Positions 8,639-16,182 of a stretch of 64,000 nucleotides of DNA are shown one piece after another. The notes beneath the pieces were generated by a model. It did no database searches. It was not told where the DNA came from and was given only the letters and a program-made list of their open reading frames with translations. The position numbers and the translations under genes were made by a program. Position 1 is the first letter of the stretch. Each line of letters begins with the position of its first letter. Source of the stretch: Pedobacter nanyangensis. GTDB taxonomy: Bacteria > Bacteroidota > Bacteroidia > Sphingobacteriales > Sphingobacteriaceae. The stretch is taken from positions 186,001 to 250,000 of the forward strand of contig NZ_QMHO01000003.1 of assembly GCF_003313505.1 (NCBI RefSeq), written 5' to 3'.

Positions 8639-8879
8639 AATCAGTATTTTAGATATGAGTATCTAGTATTGAGATTTTATTAGTACAAAAATGCAAAGAC
8701 AGAAACATTATATTCTGATGTTTCTGTCATTTGTAAAGTCTTTACGTTAGTTTAACATTCTATTAGAGTCATCCTCAGGAGATTCCTCCTATCGTCTGAA
8801 TGGTGAAAAGAACAATGCTCATTTTCATTCGACAACTGTCCAGATTATTTGGGAAGCTCAGGATAACAAATAAGAAAAT
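8639..8879. repeat. Intergenic region with degraded GTCATCCTGAG-type palindrome
   Basis: The hemCD-hemB gap contains GAGTCATCCTCAGGAGATT (8767 on) and, about 90 bases later, GGGAAGCTCAGGATAAC, the two ends of a degenerate palindrome. No open frame or clear terminator was seen. The block may have an internal promoter here, but I could not identify one. Confidence 0.4.
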
Positions 8880-10460
8880 CTATTTCACCTCGATGCCAAA
8901 AACAGCCTCAGCTAAACCAATTTCATCTGGTGAATAAGGCAAAGCGTATTTCACGCCCATTTCGTCAAACTTTTTACCCGTAGAGTTACCAATGGCAATT
9001 ACTTTTTGCTCTGGTTCCAAAAGGTTTTCAACGAAATAAGCATCCACATTACTTGGGCTGGTAAAAATCAGCACGTCTGCCGAGGAGCCGTCCACATTTT
9101 CTTCCATCACCGTTTCATAAATAGGTAGGTCTATCACCTTGGTTTCAGGCGTTAAAAACTTTTGCATGGTCAACAACGAATCCTGTGCACGAGGAAAAAC
9201 TACGGTTTGTCCATCTGCTGTTTTGGCAAAGTCTTGCGCCACCTCTTCTATTTCTCCACCTTCACCTACAAAATCAGCCAGGTGGCCAAATTTACGCAAC
9301 GAGTCTTCTGAACCACGGCCTACTACGCCAAACTTTACTTTTTTAGGCAAAACTGGGTTGAGCTTAAAGAAATATTCTACCCCATTTCTGCTACTGAAGA
9401 ATACCCAGTCGGCATTTTTAAGGAAGAAATCATCTAATACATTTACAATGGGGAACGTACGGATCAATGAGCGACCATCTATTTCGATGTTTTGTTTTTC
9501 TAATGCTTTACGGAAATAACTGTTCTCGCCAACTTCTCTTGAGATGAAAACCTTGGCGGGCATTTTTCTGTCCGCAGCATATTTTGCTACAATTTGTTCC
9601 GCCAAACCTTCAGTGGAAGCGGCTCTCAAAAACAATCTGTCTGGAAAATCTTCATCGGTCTCGGCCTTAGAAGTCCAAACTTCAAACTCACCATCTTCTT
9701 TTCTGCAGAAACAGCCCAAAGGCATGTGACAACCGCCTTCAAAAAGGTTCAGCACCTTACGTTCTACGGCAATGGTCTCTACGGTTTCGGGGTCATTTAT
9801 TTTTTGAAGCTCATTGAAAAGCTCGGTATCATTTTCTCTAATTTGAATGGCTAAAGCGCCTTGGGCTGGCGCAGGGACAATTTCCGTAGGATCAATCACC
9901 TCAACGTGGAATTCGCTCAAATCTAAATTCAAACGATTTACGCCGGCCCTGGCCAATACAATCGCATCGTAATCTTCATCACGCAATTTTTGAATACGGG
10001 TTGGAACATTGCCCCGCAAATCCTCGATGTTCAAATCGGGTCTTAGCGCTAAAAGTTGTGCCTTACGACGATTGGAGGATGTGCCTACCATAGCTCCTTT
10101 CTTCAAAGAAAGTTTATGGCTTACATCTACACAGTCTTTTAAGATCAAAAGCAACTCGGCTGGGTCTTCCCGTTCAGGCACCGCTGCAATAATTAACCCC
10201 GGAGGGTTTGTTGTGGGCAAATCTTTATGCGAGTGCACGGCAATATCGATAGTACCATTGATGAGCTCTTCTTCCAATTCCTTAGTGAAAAAACCTTTTC
10301 CTTCTAACTTATCAAGCCTAAGATTAAGGATTTTATCGCCCTGCGTTTTAATGATTTTAAGTTCCGCCTCAATGCCAATGCCGGCTAATCTATCTTTGGT
10401 ATAGTTGGCTTGCCAAAGAGCCAAATCACTACCGCGTGTTCCGATAATTACTTTCTTCAC
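8880..10460 (-). CDS. hemC-hemD: Bifunctional porphobilinogen deaminase / uroporphyrinogen-III synthase
   Basis: 526 residues with two domains. Residues 1-300 are hydroxymethylbilane synthase: IIGTRGSDLALWQA, HSHKDLPT, GTSSNRRKAQLLALRPDL, PAPAQGALAIQ, and Cys244 in FEGGCHMPLGCF, which carries the dipyrromethane cofactor. Residues 301-526 match uroporphyrinogen-III synthase (start KVFISREVGENSYF, then WVFFSSRNGVEYFF and the end region LIFTSPSNVDAYF, VIAIGNSTGKKFDEMG). The two consecutive activities make linear hydroxymethylbilane and close it to uroporphyrinogen III. The frame is continuous, with no stop or shift at the junction, so this looks like a true fusion. Confidence 0.93.
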   Translation of the reverse strand: MKKVIIGTRGSDLALWQANYTKDRLAGIGIEAELKIIKTQGDKILNLRLDKLEGKGFFTKELEEELINGTIDIAVHSHKDLPTTNPPGLIIAAVPEREDPAELLLILKDCVDVSHKLSLKKGAMVGTSSNRRKAQLLALRPDLNIEDLRGNVPTRIQKLRDEDYDAIVLARAGVNRLNLDLSEFHVEVIDPTEIVPAPAQGALAIQIRENDTELFNELQKINDPETVETIAVERKVLNLFEGGCHMPLGCFCRKEDGEFEVWTSKAETDEDFPDRLFLRAASTEGLAEQIVAKYAADRKMPAKVFISREVGENSYFRKALEKQNIEIDGRSLIRTFPIVNVLDDFFLKNADWVFFSSRNGVEYFFKLNPVLPKKVKFGVVGRGSEDSLRKFGHLADFVGEGGEIEEVAQDFAKTADGQTVVFPRAQDSLLTMQKFLTPETKVIDLPIYETVMEENVDGSSADVLIFTSPSNVDAYFVENLLEPEQKVIAIGNSTGKKFDEMGVKYALPYSPDEIGLAEAVFGIEVK

Positions 10461-10607
10461 TTTGTATTAAGATTTTGCGCTAAAATAAGAAATTTGATGT
10501 GATAATTTGAAAATGAGAAGATTTGATCATGTGATTGTCTGATTATTTGACAATGCGATATAGGTCCTATCATCAAATCTCTAAACTTTTCCGACTTTGC
10601 GGACTGA

Positions 10608-11834
10608 TTAGCTGTTTTTAACCAAAATTTCTTTGGCCATTACCATAGGTACGCTAATGTATTTTTTCTCCATATAGCTAATTACCTGCTCTAAAACGGC
10701 TTTAGCTTCGTCGTCAAGCGCATTGATTTCCTCAGCAAATACGGTATTTACCGCTTTTTCCTTAATCTCCTTGATTTTTTTGGGAACTTCGCTCATGGCC
10801 AACTCCACCCGGCGTTGGCGTAGTACCGACTCAAACTCCCTGATATTCTCCTCGATGATGTGTTCGGCATGTACCAGTTCATCATAACGCTCTTGGATAT
10901 TTTTACGGGCCACCTCTTTTAAAGATTCCACCTCGATGTAGTGGATGGGGAAATTTTCACGTACTTCTAGAGCGGTATCGTTTGGAACGGCCAGGTCTAC
11001 AATCACCTTTTTACCTGTTTCGCCGTTCAGCAAACTGCTATAAATTTCGGTAGTTAAAATAGGCGATGTGGCACCTGTACAGGTAATGATTACGTCAAAA
11101 CCATCTTTGTAATTAGCCAGCTCGCTTAGCGGATAGGCCTTGCCGTTCAACTCATTAGCCAAAGCTTCTGCTTTCTCTAAAGTTCTGTTGAATACTGAAA
11201 AATTAGAGTATTTGTGTTTTTTTAGATATTGGGCAATGTTGTTATTGGTTTCGCCTGCACCAATGATTAGCAAGCGAGAATTGCCACACATATTGAGTTC
11301 GCGAAGTTTTCTATACGCTAGGGAAACTACCGAAACCGGATTTCTTGAAATGTTGGTGTGTGTATAAACCTCTTTAGCAGTTTTCACCACTCGGTTCATG
11401 ATCATGCGCATATAGTCGCCTGTAAAGCCCGCCTTTTGGCAAGCATCATAAGCTTTACGCACCTGGGCTAAAATTTCCTTTTCACCAACCACTAAACTTT
11501 CTAAGGAACACGAGGTACGCAGCAAGTGGTTAAAAGCTTCTTCTTTTTCGTAAGTAGAAACGTTGTTGATGAAGTTTTCCATGTATTCTTCGGGAAGCCC
11601 CATATCCAACACATGCAAAAACCTAGAAATAAAAGATTTGTCTAACTCGGCTGCAGCGGTAAAAACAAATTCTACACGATTACAAGTACCAACGTAGAAT
11701 ATCTCTTTGATACTCAGCTCAGACTGGATATTCCTCAACCTATCGTCCAACGTTTGCTCACAGATAACCAATTTCCCTAATGATTTTAGGTCAATTTGCT
11801 TATGTGTAAATGCAATAATCTTTAAATATTCCAA
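10608..11834 (-). CDS. hemA: Glutamyl-tRNA reductase
   Basis: 408 residues. HemA reduces glutamyl-tRNA(Glu) to glutamate-1-semialdehyde with NADPH, the committed step of tetrapyrrole synthesis. Catalytic Cys51 is in YVGTCNRVEF; SCSLESLVVGEKEILAQVR, the Rossmann motif LLIIGAGETNNNIAQYL and the C-terminal dimerisation helix are present. The start is taken as TTG at 11832-11834, giving the usual MEYLKIIAFTHK N-terminus; no ATG fits and an AGGGG lies about ten bases upstream. It is the first gene of the haem block. Confidence 0.95.
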   Translation of the reverse strand: MEYLKIIAFTHKQIDLKSLGKLVICEQTLDDRLRNIQSELSIKEIFYVGTCNRVEFVFTAAAELDKSFISRFLHVLDMGLPEEYMENFINNVSTYEKEEAFNHLLRTSCSLESLVVGEKEILAQVRKAYDACQKAGFTGDYMRMIMNRVVKTAKEVYTHTNISRNPVSVVSLAYRKLRELNMCGNSRLLIIGAGETNNNIAQYLKKHKYSNFSVFNRTLEKAEALANELNGKAYPLSELANYKDGFDVIITCTGATSPILTTEIYSSLLNGETGKKVIVDLAVPNDTALEVRENFPIHYIEVESLKEVARKNIQERYDELVHAEHIIEENIREFESVLRQRRVELAMSEVPKKIKEIKEKAVNTVFAEEINALDDEAKAVLEQVISYMEKKYISVPMVMAKEILVKNS

Positions 11835-11864
11835 AATGGTTAGCCCCTAGTTATTTTAGCGCAA

Positions 11865-11872
11865 CAAAAGTA
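11865..11872 (-). promoter_or_regulatory. Predicted -7 box of the hemA promoter
   Basis: On the minus strand the bases read TACTTTTG, an exact match to the Bacteroidota -7 consensus TAnnTTTG, about 30 bases upstream of the hemA TTG. No clear TTTG -33 box is found at the expected distance, so this rests on one box only. Confidence 0.4.
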
Positions 11873-11998
11873 ATAACGCAATTGGGCTTATCTGTCATTA
11901 TGCTGTAATTTAGGCTAATTTAGAAAGGTTTTAAATAATAAAACAACCAAATAAACCTAAACATAATAGTTTTATAACGAATTAAAAACGATTCTGAA

Positions 11999-12151
11999 AT
12001 GGCTAAAAAGAGTGTTGAATTGATGAAACTTGCACCTCAAGGGTTCATCGTTCAATCTAAAAGGTCAAACATCCTACCTAGAAGGTTCAACATTCTACCT
12101 AAAAGGTTCAACATCGTACCTAAAAGGTTCAACGTTCTACCTAAAAGGTAG
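11999..12151 (+). CDS. Putative 50-residue cationic heptad-repeat peptide
   Basis: A short ATG-to-TAG frame between hemA and the alpha/beta hydrolase. After a 13-residue lead MAKKSVELMKLAP the peptide consists of near-exact seven-residue repeats (SNILPRR, FNILPKR, FNIVPKR, FNVLPKR), preceded by a degenerate unit. The DNA repeat is 21 bp long, about six units from 12031 to 12156, each with a core ACCTAAAAGGT. Differences between units in this frame are synonymous or conservative (Ile/Val, Leu/Val, Lys/Arg). Because 21 is a multiple of three, other frames on both strands are also partly open, so coding is not proven. I recognise no family; a phased DNA site array is the alternative. Confidence 0.4.
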   Translation: MAKKSVELMKLAPQGFIVQSKRSNILPRRFNILPKRFNIVPKRFNVLPKR

Positions 12152-12156
12152 AATTT
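12031..12156. repeat. 21-bp tandem repeat, about six units
   Basis: Units begin at 12031, 12052, 12073, 12094, 12115 and 12136; the central three are nearly identical (consensus YCTACCTAAAAGGTTCAACA without gaps plus one variable base). Each unit has a palindromic ACCT-AAA-AGGT core, and 21 bp is two helical turns, so the cores lie on the same face of the DNA. There are no spacers, so it is not a CRISPR array. Confidence 0.85.
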
Positions 12157-12186
12157 CCTACTTCAACAATCAAAAACATCATTTAT

Positions 12187-12217
12187 TTTGTTATTACGGA
12201 TAGAAACTCAATATTTG
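12187..12217 (+). promoter_or_regulatory. Predicted promoter of the alpha/beta hydrolase gene
   Basis: A TTTG at 12187-12190 is followed after exactly 19 bases by AATATTTG (12210-12217), a seven-of-eight match to TAnnTTTG. The expected transcription start would be near 12224, giving a leader of roughly 16 bases before the ATG at 12240. Confidence 0.5.
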
Positions 12218-12239
12218 AAATACACTAAAACCTTTCGCT

Positions 12240-13067
12240 ATGCGCAATGAACTTTTTTCGCTTATAGGAGCTAATGAACAACCCATATTTGGAGATTTAA
12301 CCTACGACGAGAACAACACCAATACTCCACTTATCATTTTCATTCATGGGTTTAAGGGTTTTAAAGATTGGGGCGCACATCATTTAACTGCACGTTTTTT
12401 TGTACAAAATGGCTATCGTTATCTTAAATTCAATCTTTCGCACAGCGGTGTCACTGCCGAAAAACCAACAGATGTAACTGATTTGGATGCTTTTGCATCG
12501 AACACTTTTAGCAAGGAGCTATTAGATGTAGACATTGTGATTAACCATGCAGTGAAATATTTGGGGGTGAATGAGGTTTATTTAATTGGACATAGTCGCG
12601 GTGGCGGATTGGGCATTATACAAGCCGCTACTAATCCTCATGTGAAAGGGTTAATTACCTGGAGTGCCATTGCCGACTTTAGCAGTTTATGGAAAAAAGA
12701 GCAGGAAAAAGAGTGGAAAGAGAAAGGCAAAATTGAAGTAGTAAATGCCCGCACCAAGGAAAAGATGCCTTTGAATGTTACTTTGTTGGAAGATTTTGAA
12801 GGCAATAAAGAAAAATTAGACATTTTGGCTGCCGCAAAGCAGATCAATGTGCCTTGGTTAATTGTACAGGGCGATGATGATGTTAATGTTCCTTTTGCTA
12901 CGGCCGAAAAACTGGCCAACGCTAATCCAGCGAGCAGGCTAGCGAAAATTGAAGGCGCTAACCATGTTTATGGTGCCTTACACCCTTACCCGGGAGAAAC
13001 CCTACCACCACAATTGTTTGAGGTATGCGAAAAGAGCCTGAAGTTTTTAAACAGCATCTCTTTATAG
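12240..13067 (+). CDS. Alpha/beta hydrolase (serine esterase/dienelactone hydrolase type)
   Basis: 275 residues. LIIFIHGFKGFKDWG supplies the HG oxyanion region and Ser119 is the nucleophile in YLIGHSRGGG; GDDDVNVPF carries a likely acid Asp and NHVYG the catalytic His near the C-terminus. No signal peptide is seen, so the enzyme is probably cytoplasmic. The substrate is unknown; relatives are esterases or acyl-peptidase-like hydrolases. It stands alone behind its own predicted promoter. Confidence 0.88.
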   Translation: MRNELFSLIGANEQPIFGDLTYDENNTNTPLIIFIHGFKGFKDWGAHHLTARFFVQNGYRYLKFNLSHSGVTAEKPTDVTDLDAFASNTFSKELLDVDIVINHAVKYLGVNEVYLIGHSRGGGLGIIQAATNPHVKGLITWSAIADFSSLWKKEQEKEWKEKGKIEVVNARTKEKMPLNVTLLEDFEGNKEKLDILAAAKQINVPWLIVQGDDDVNVPFATAEKLANANPASRLAKIEGANHVYGALHPYPGETLPPQLFEVCEKSLKFLNSISL

Positions 13068-13076
13068 CCTTGTAAA

Positions 13077-13142
13077 ATGAGAAAGCGCTATTTCATCGCT
13101 CTCCTACTGGGCACTTTCTTATATATTGGCTGTATGCACTAA
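13077..13142 (+). CDS. Possible 21-residue lipoprotein-like peptide
   Basis: An ATG-to-TAA frame that encodes MRKRYFIALLLGTFLYIGCM plus a final His: a basic start, a hydrophobic core and an IGC lipobox-like end, after which the chain stops after two residues. It begins ten bases after the hydrolase stop and ends ten bases before the yjbQ ATG, hence could be translated from the same transcript. It may be a remnant of a lipoprotein gene, a tiny lipopeptide, or chance; the signal-peptide likeness is the only evidence. Confidence 0.25.
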   Translation: MRKRYFIALLLGTFLYIGCMH

Positions 13143-13152
13143 ATTTAACTCG

Positions 13153-13575
13153 ATGCATTTTTTTCAAAAAATAACACGTTTAAGAGCCCGAAGTAGAGGA
13201 TTCCATTTGGTAACGGAAGAAATTTTGCAGGCTATTCCCGAATTAGGGAACATTAAAGCTGGAATGTTACAGGTATTTATACAGCATACCTCGGCTTCAT
13301 TAACCATCAACGAAAATGCCGATCCGACGGTAAGGGCTGATTTTGAAACCTGGATGAACAAAGCGATTCCTGAAGGCGACCCTGAGTATTTGCACGACTA
13401 TGAGGGAGATGACGATATGCCCGCCCATATCAAATCTTCGCTAATGGGCGTCTCGGTTTTAATTCCCGTTACCCAGGGACATTTGAACTTGGGAACCTGG
13501 CAGGGCATTTATCTTTGCGAACACCGCAACCACGGCGGCAGCAGAAATATCGTGATTAGTGCCTGGGGCATTTAA
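13153..13575 (+). CDS. yjbQ: YjbQ family protein (secondary thiamine-phosphate synthase-like)
   Basis: 140 residues from the ATG at 13153; an upstream TTG at 13126 would add nine residues that overlap the previous small frame and is less likely. Family signatures are present: IFIQHTSASLTINENADPTV (here VFIQHTSASL), ESDPEYLHDYEGDDDMPAHIKSSL as a variant, PVTQGHLNLGTWQGIYLCEHR and the end RNIVISAWG. UPF0047 members can catalyse thiamine-phosphate formation weakly in complementation assays; the true role is unsettled. The 3' end overlaps the convergent LytTR regulator by four bases. Confidence 0.9.
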   Translation: MHFFQKITRLRARSRGFHLVTEEILQAIPELGNIKAGMLQVFIQHTSASLTINENADPTVRADFETWMNKAIPEGDPEYLHDYEGDDDMPAHIKSSLMGVSVLIPVTQGHLNLGTWQGIYLCEHRNHGGSRNIVISAWGI

Positions 13576-14291
13576 ACCACTTGCAGGCATTTAAGGGCCT
13601 GTTGTTTGTAGTTTCTACCTATGGGCAGCTCTTTGCCTAGCACTTCAACGGCATAAGTATAATAGCTTTCTACTTTTTGCGTGTTAACGATAAAGGATTT
13701 ATGTATCCTGCAAAATTGGTCTTCGGGCAGTAGTTCTTCCAGAAGTGATATTTTTTGTTTGCTGATCAGCACTTTATCAGCTAAAATCACCTTTACATAA
13801 TCCTTAATGCTTTCGATCCAGTAAATATCCCTCACATTTACTTTTACTGTCTTCCTTTCAACTTTTAGGTACAGGAATTTGTTCACTTCGGCAGATGGGC
13901 TGGTTTCGGGCACCAATAGCCTTTGCCTGGTTTCGTCCAATTGGTTAAAAGTTTTATCCATCGCTTTCAAAAAACGATTAAAAGAAACGGGCTTTAGCAA
14001 ATAGTCAATGGCATCAAGTTCAAAACCCTCTACGGCATATTCGCTGTGAGCAGTGGTAAAAATCACTTTTGGTGGGTTTTTGAGGCTTTTCAATAGTTCC
14101 ACTCCAGTAATGCCGGGCATTTGTACATCCAAAAACATCAGGTCGATATTTTTTTGCTGCAAAGTATGAAAGGCGCTAATCCCATTGTTGCAGGTGGCAA
14201 CCACTTCTATTTCGGGAAAGCTTTCCAGGTATCTGCCAATGACCTCGATGGCATGCGGCTCATCGTCAACTATAATGGTTTTTATTTTCAT
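13572..14291 (-). CDS. LytTR-family response regulator
   Basis: 239 residues. An N-terminal receiver (about 1-120) has phosphoacceptor Asp55 in LMFLDVQMPGITG, acidic D9-D10 and Lys in YLLKPVSF; the C-terminal half is a LytTR DNA-binding domain (KVNVRDIYWIESIKDYVKV, FCRIHKSFIVN). Such regulators bind pairs of direct repeats, but the targets are not evident here. The cognate kinase gene is four bases upstream. Confidence 0.95.
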   Translation of the reverse strand: MKIKTIIVDDEPHAIEVIGRYLESFPEIEVVATCNNGISAFHTLQQKNIDLMFLDVQMPGITGVELLKSLKNPPKVIFTTAHSEYAVEGFELDAIDYLLKPVSFNRFLKAMDKTFNQLDETRQRLLVPETSPSAEVNKFLYLKVERKTVKVNVRDIYWIESIKDYVKVILADKVLISKQKISLLEELLPEDQFCRIHKSFIVNTQKVESYYTYAVEVLGKELPIGRNYKQQALKCLQVV

Positions 14292-14295
14292 TGCA

Positions 14296-15384
14296 TTACA
14301 AACTTACCCTTTGACTCAAATCGATTTTAAGAATTACAGCAAACACATCTTCCTCATCAAATATTTTTAACTCATAGGCATTGGGATAAATCATTTCCAA
14401 GCGCCTTTTCACATTCTCCAAACCTATACTGCCCTGTTTTTTTTCCCGGGATACTTCAGCTTTGCTGTTGTTGATTTTGAATTTCAAAAGGCCTTGCTGC
14501 ACTGTTAGTTCAATATTGATCCAAGCTTGTCCGAGTTTTTCGCCAGCGCCGTGCTTAAAAGCATTTTCAACCAGTGGCAACAGTAACAGCGGCGCAACCT
14601 GATCCTGCTCCAAATTTCCTTCTTTGATGAAATGAAAATCCAGTCGTTGTTCGTAACGAATACGTTCCAGCGTGATAAAGTTTTCCAGCATTTCCACATC
14701 TTTTTTTAGGGCTATGCTATCTACATTGCAATCGTACAACATGTACCTCAATATTTCTGATAAGCCCATCACGATTTCGGGAGATTTAGGCGAACCATTT
14801 AAGGTAAGTGCGTAAAGATTATTGAGCGTATTGAACAGGAAATGTGGATGTATCTGTGCTTTTAACAAATGGAGCTCGGCTTGCAGGGCTGCACGGTGCC
14901 TACGGTACCAAAACAGGAAAAACTTAATGGCAACCGCAAGCCAAACCACCAAATTTGCGCCCTTAAAAGCATTAAGATAATATACCACGTTGGAAAAACG
15001 TTCCCATCTGGTTCCCTTAACTTTTTGCCAATCATGGTATCCCTGGCTTTTTAGATAGGCGTTTAACTGCGGCTCTACCAAAAAAATATCGAAGGCCCTG
15101 GTGATGCCAGGCATGATGAACACGAACAGCGATAGCACCACCACAAATTGTACATATTTCCTTTTTAACAGAAATTTTGGGATAATGACATACGCTACCG
15201 TGTAAAAATAGATCATGTGCACGGGCAACAGCATGAGGTTATTGAGCATGGCCATGTAAACGCTCTGTTTCTCATAGCCATACACAAATGCTGTGATTAG
15301 CCATATCATACACCAAAAACAAACATGCAATACGAGTCTTGCTTTTCTATTATTTTGCTCCAGATAGGCTTGTATGATTTGCAT
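14296..15384 (-). CDS. LytS/YehU-like membrane histidine kinase
   Basis: About 362 residues from the ATG at 15384; a frame extension upstream to 15474 would add 30 unlikely residues before the family-typical start. Four hydrophobic segments fill the first half (around IITAFVYGYE, LLPVHMIYFYTVAYVII, VQFVVVLSLFVFIMPGI, LVVWLAVAIKFFLFW). The His_kinase domain follows with AQIHPHFLFNTLNNLYAL, and the ATPase part has LVENAFKHGAG and GSIGLENVKRRLEMIYP. It pairs with the LytTR regulator directly downstream. Ligand unknown. Confidence 0.93.
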   Translation of the reverse strand: MQIIQAYLEQNNRKARLVLHVCFWCMIWLITAFVYGYEKQSVYMAMLNNLMLLPVHMIYFYTVAYVIIPKFLLKRKYVQFVVVLSLFVFIMPGITRAFDIFLVEPQLNAYLKSQGYHDWQKVKGTRWERFSNVVYYLNAFKGANLVVWLAVAIKFFLFWYRRHRAALQAELHLLKAQIHPHFLFNTLNNLYALTLNGSPKSPEIVMGLSEILRYMLYDCNVDSIALKKDVEMLENFITLERIRYEQRLDFHFIKEGNLEQDQVAPLLLLPLVENAFKHGAGEKLGQAWINIELTVQQGLLKFKINNSKAEVSREKKQGSIGLENVKRRLEMIYPNAYELKIFDEEDVFAVILKIDLSQRVSL

Positions 15385-15614
15385 GACTAAATTTACATTT
15401 CCTATGCGTTCTTCAACCAAAAAAAAGACAAACAACGCCGTTTTACCTACAAACAACCCCCAATAACAGGGCATTCATAAAAATACTAATGATGTATAGC
15501 CTTGGTCGTTACGTGAGCGCTGTTGATCAGGCCATACCCTATTTATGGCCAACCTTATTTATTTCTTTGACAACCGCTGCTAATTTGGCCATCGTAAACG
15601 AGCGTGAGTTATAG

Positions 15615-15699
15615 CGCCATTGCAAGGCACAAAGCAATTTTATAGAGGTAGTTATTGCCTAGCGATTGTTGTAGGATTGCTTCGTGCCTTGCAATGACG
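15615..15699. repeat. Palindromic repeat of the GTCATTGCGAGG family
   Basis: CGCCATTGCAAGGCACAAAG on the left and TTGCTTCGTGCCTTGCAATG on the right form an imperfect long stem between divergently placed genes (kinase on minus, small exported protein on plus). Nothing else is recognisable in the gap from 15385 to 15745. Confidence 0.65.
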
Positions 15700-15745
15700 A
15701 CACTCATATTGTTAGTCAACAATTTACATTAAACGATAAACGCAC

Positions 15746-16054
15746 ATGAAAATTTTAGCACTTAATGCCTTGCTTTGGTTGTTTGCCACAGCAGCATCAG
15801 CACAGGAATTAGCACCTACACCAAAGGCTGATTTTGCTAACTGGGTTATTGAAAGCAACGTAAAAACCCCTAAAATATCTACGGTTAAATTTTACAACGC
15901 CAAGCAAGAATTGATTTACGAGGAAGTAGTGGAAGGCAAAAAATTGAACGTACGCAGAGAAAAAGTGAAAAAGAAATTGAATGAAATACTAGCTCAATTG
16001 GCAGAAAAAAACACCAAAATTAACCAGTACAACTTGGTAGCGTTGAGCCTTTAA
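15746..16054 (+). CDS. Small exported protein, unknown
   Basis: 102 residues with a clear signal peptide, MKILALNALLWLFATAASA, cut before QELAPTP. The mature part is about 83 residues, basic and helical toward the end (LNVRREKVKKKLNEILAQLA). No family is recognised. It stands alone and is followed by an inverted repeat with a T-run (16073-16182) that probably ends its transcript. Confidence 0.65.
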   Translation: MKILALNALLWLFATAASAQELAPTPKADFANWVIESNVKTPKISTVKFYNAKQELIYEEVVEGKKLNVRREKVKKKLNEILAQLAEKNTKINQYNLVALSL

Positions 16055-16072
16055 GCAACGTAATGATTTAAG

Positions 16073-16182
16073 GAGGATGCATTAAAACCAACCAACCTAA
16101 ACTGTTCTACTAGGAATGATATTGTTTAGCTAAGCGTTAAAAATACCCATTCAACACTTAATGGTGGCATCCTCTTTTTATT
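16073..16182 (+). terminator. Large inverted repeat followed by T-run
   Basis: GAGGATGC-ATTAA at 16073-16085 is complementary to TTAAT (16158-16162) and GCATCCTC (16067-type arm at 16167-16174), and TTTTTATT follows at once. The loop is about 70 bases, too long for a textbook terminator, so it may be a small structured RNA or repeat element that also ends transcription before the convergent ispG. Confidence 0.45.

Noticed and set aside
9139..9519. 126-codon plus-strand frame opposite the hemCD gene
   Set aside because: Shadow frame within a well-supported enzyme with catalytic motifs on the minus strand.
11999..12151. Heptad-repeat peptide as a RiPP or toxin precursor
   Set aside because: No modification enzyme, transporter or antitoxin gene is nearby; only the repeat itself is visible, so no such function is claimed.
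12031..12156. Tandem repeat as a CRISPR array
   Set aside because: Units are directly adjacent at 21 bp with no unique spacers, and there are no cas genes in the window.
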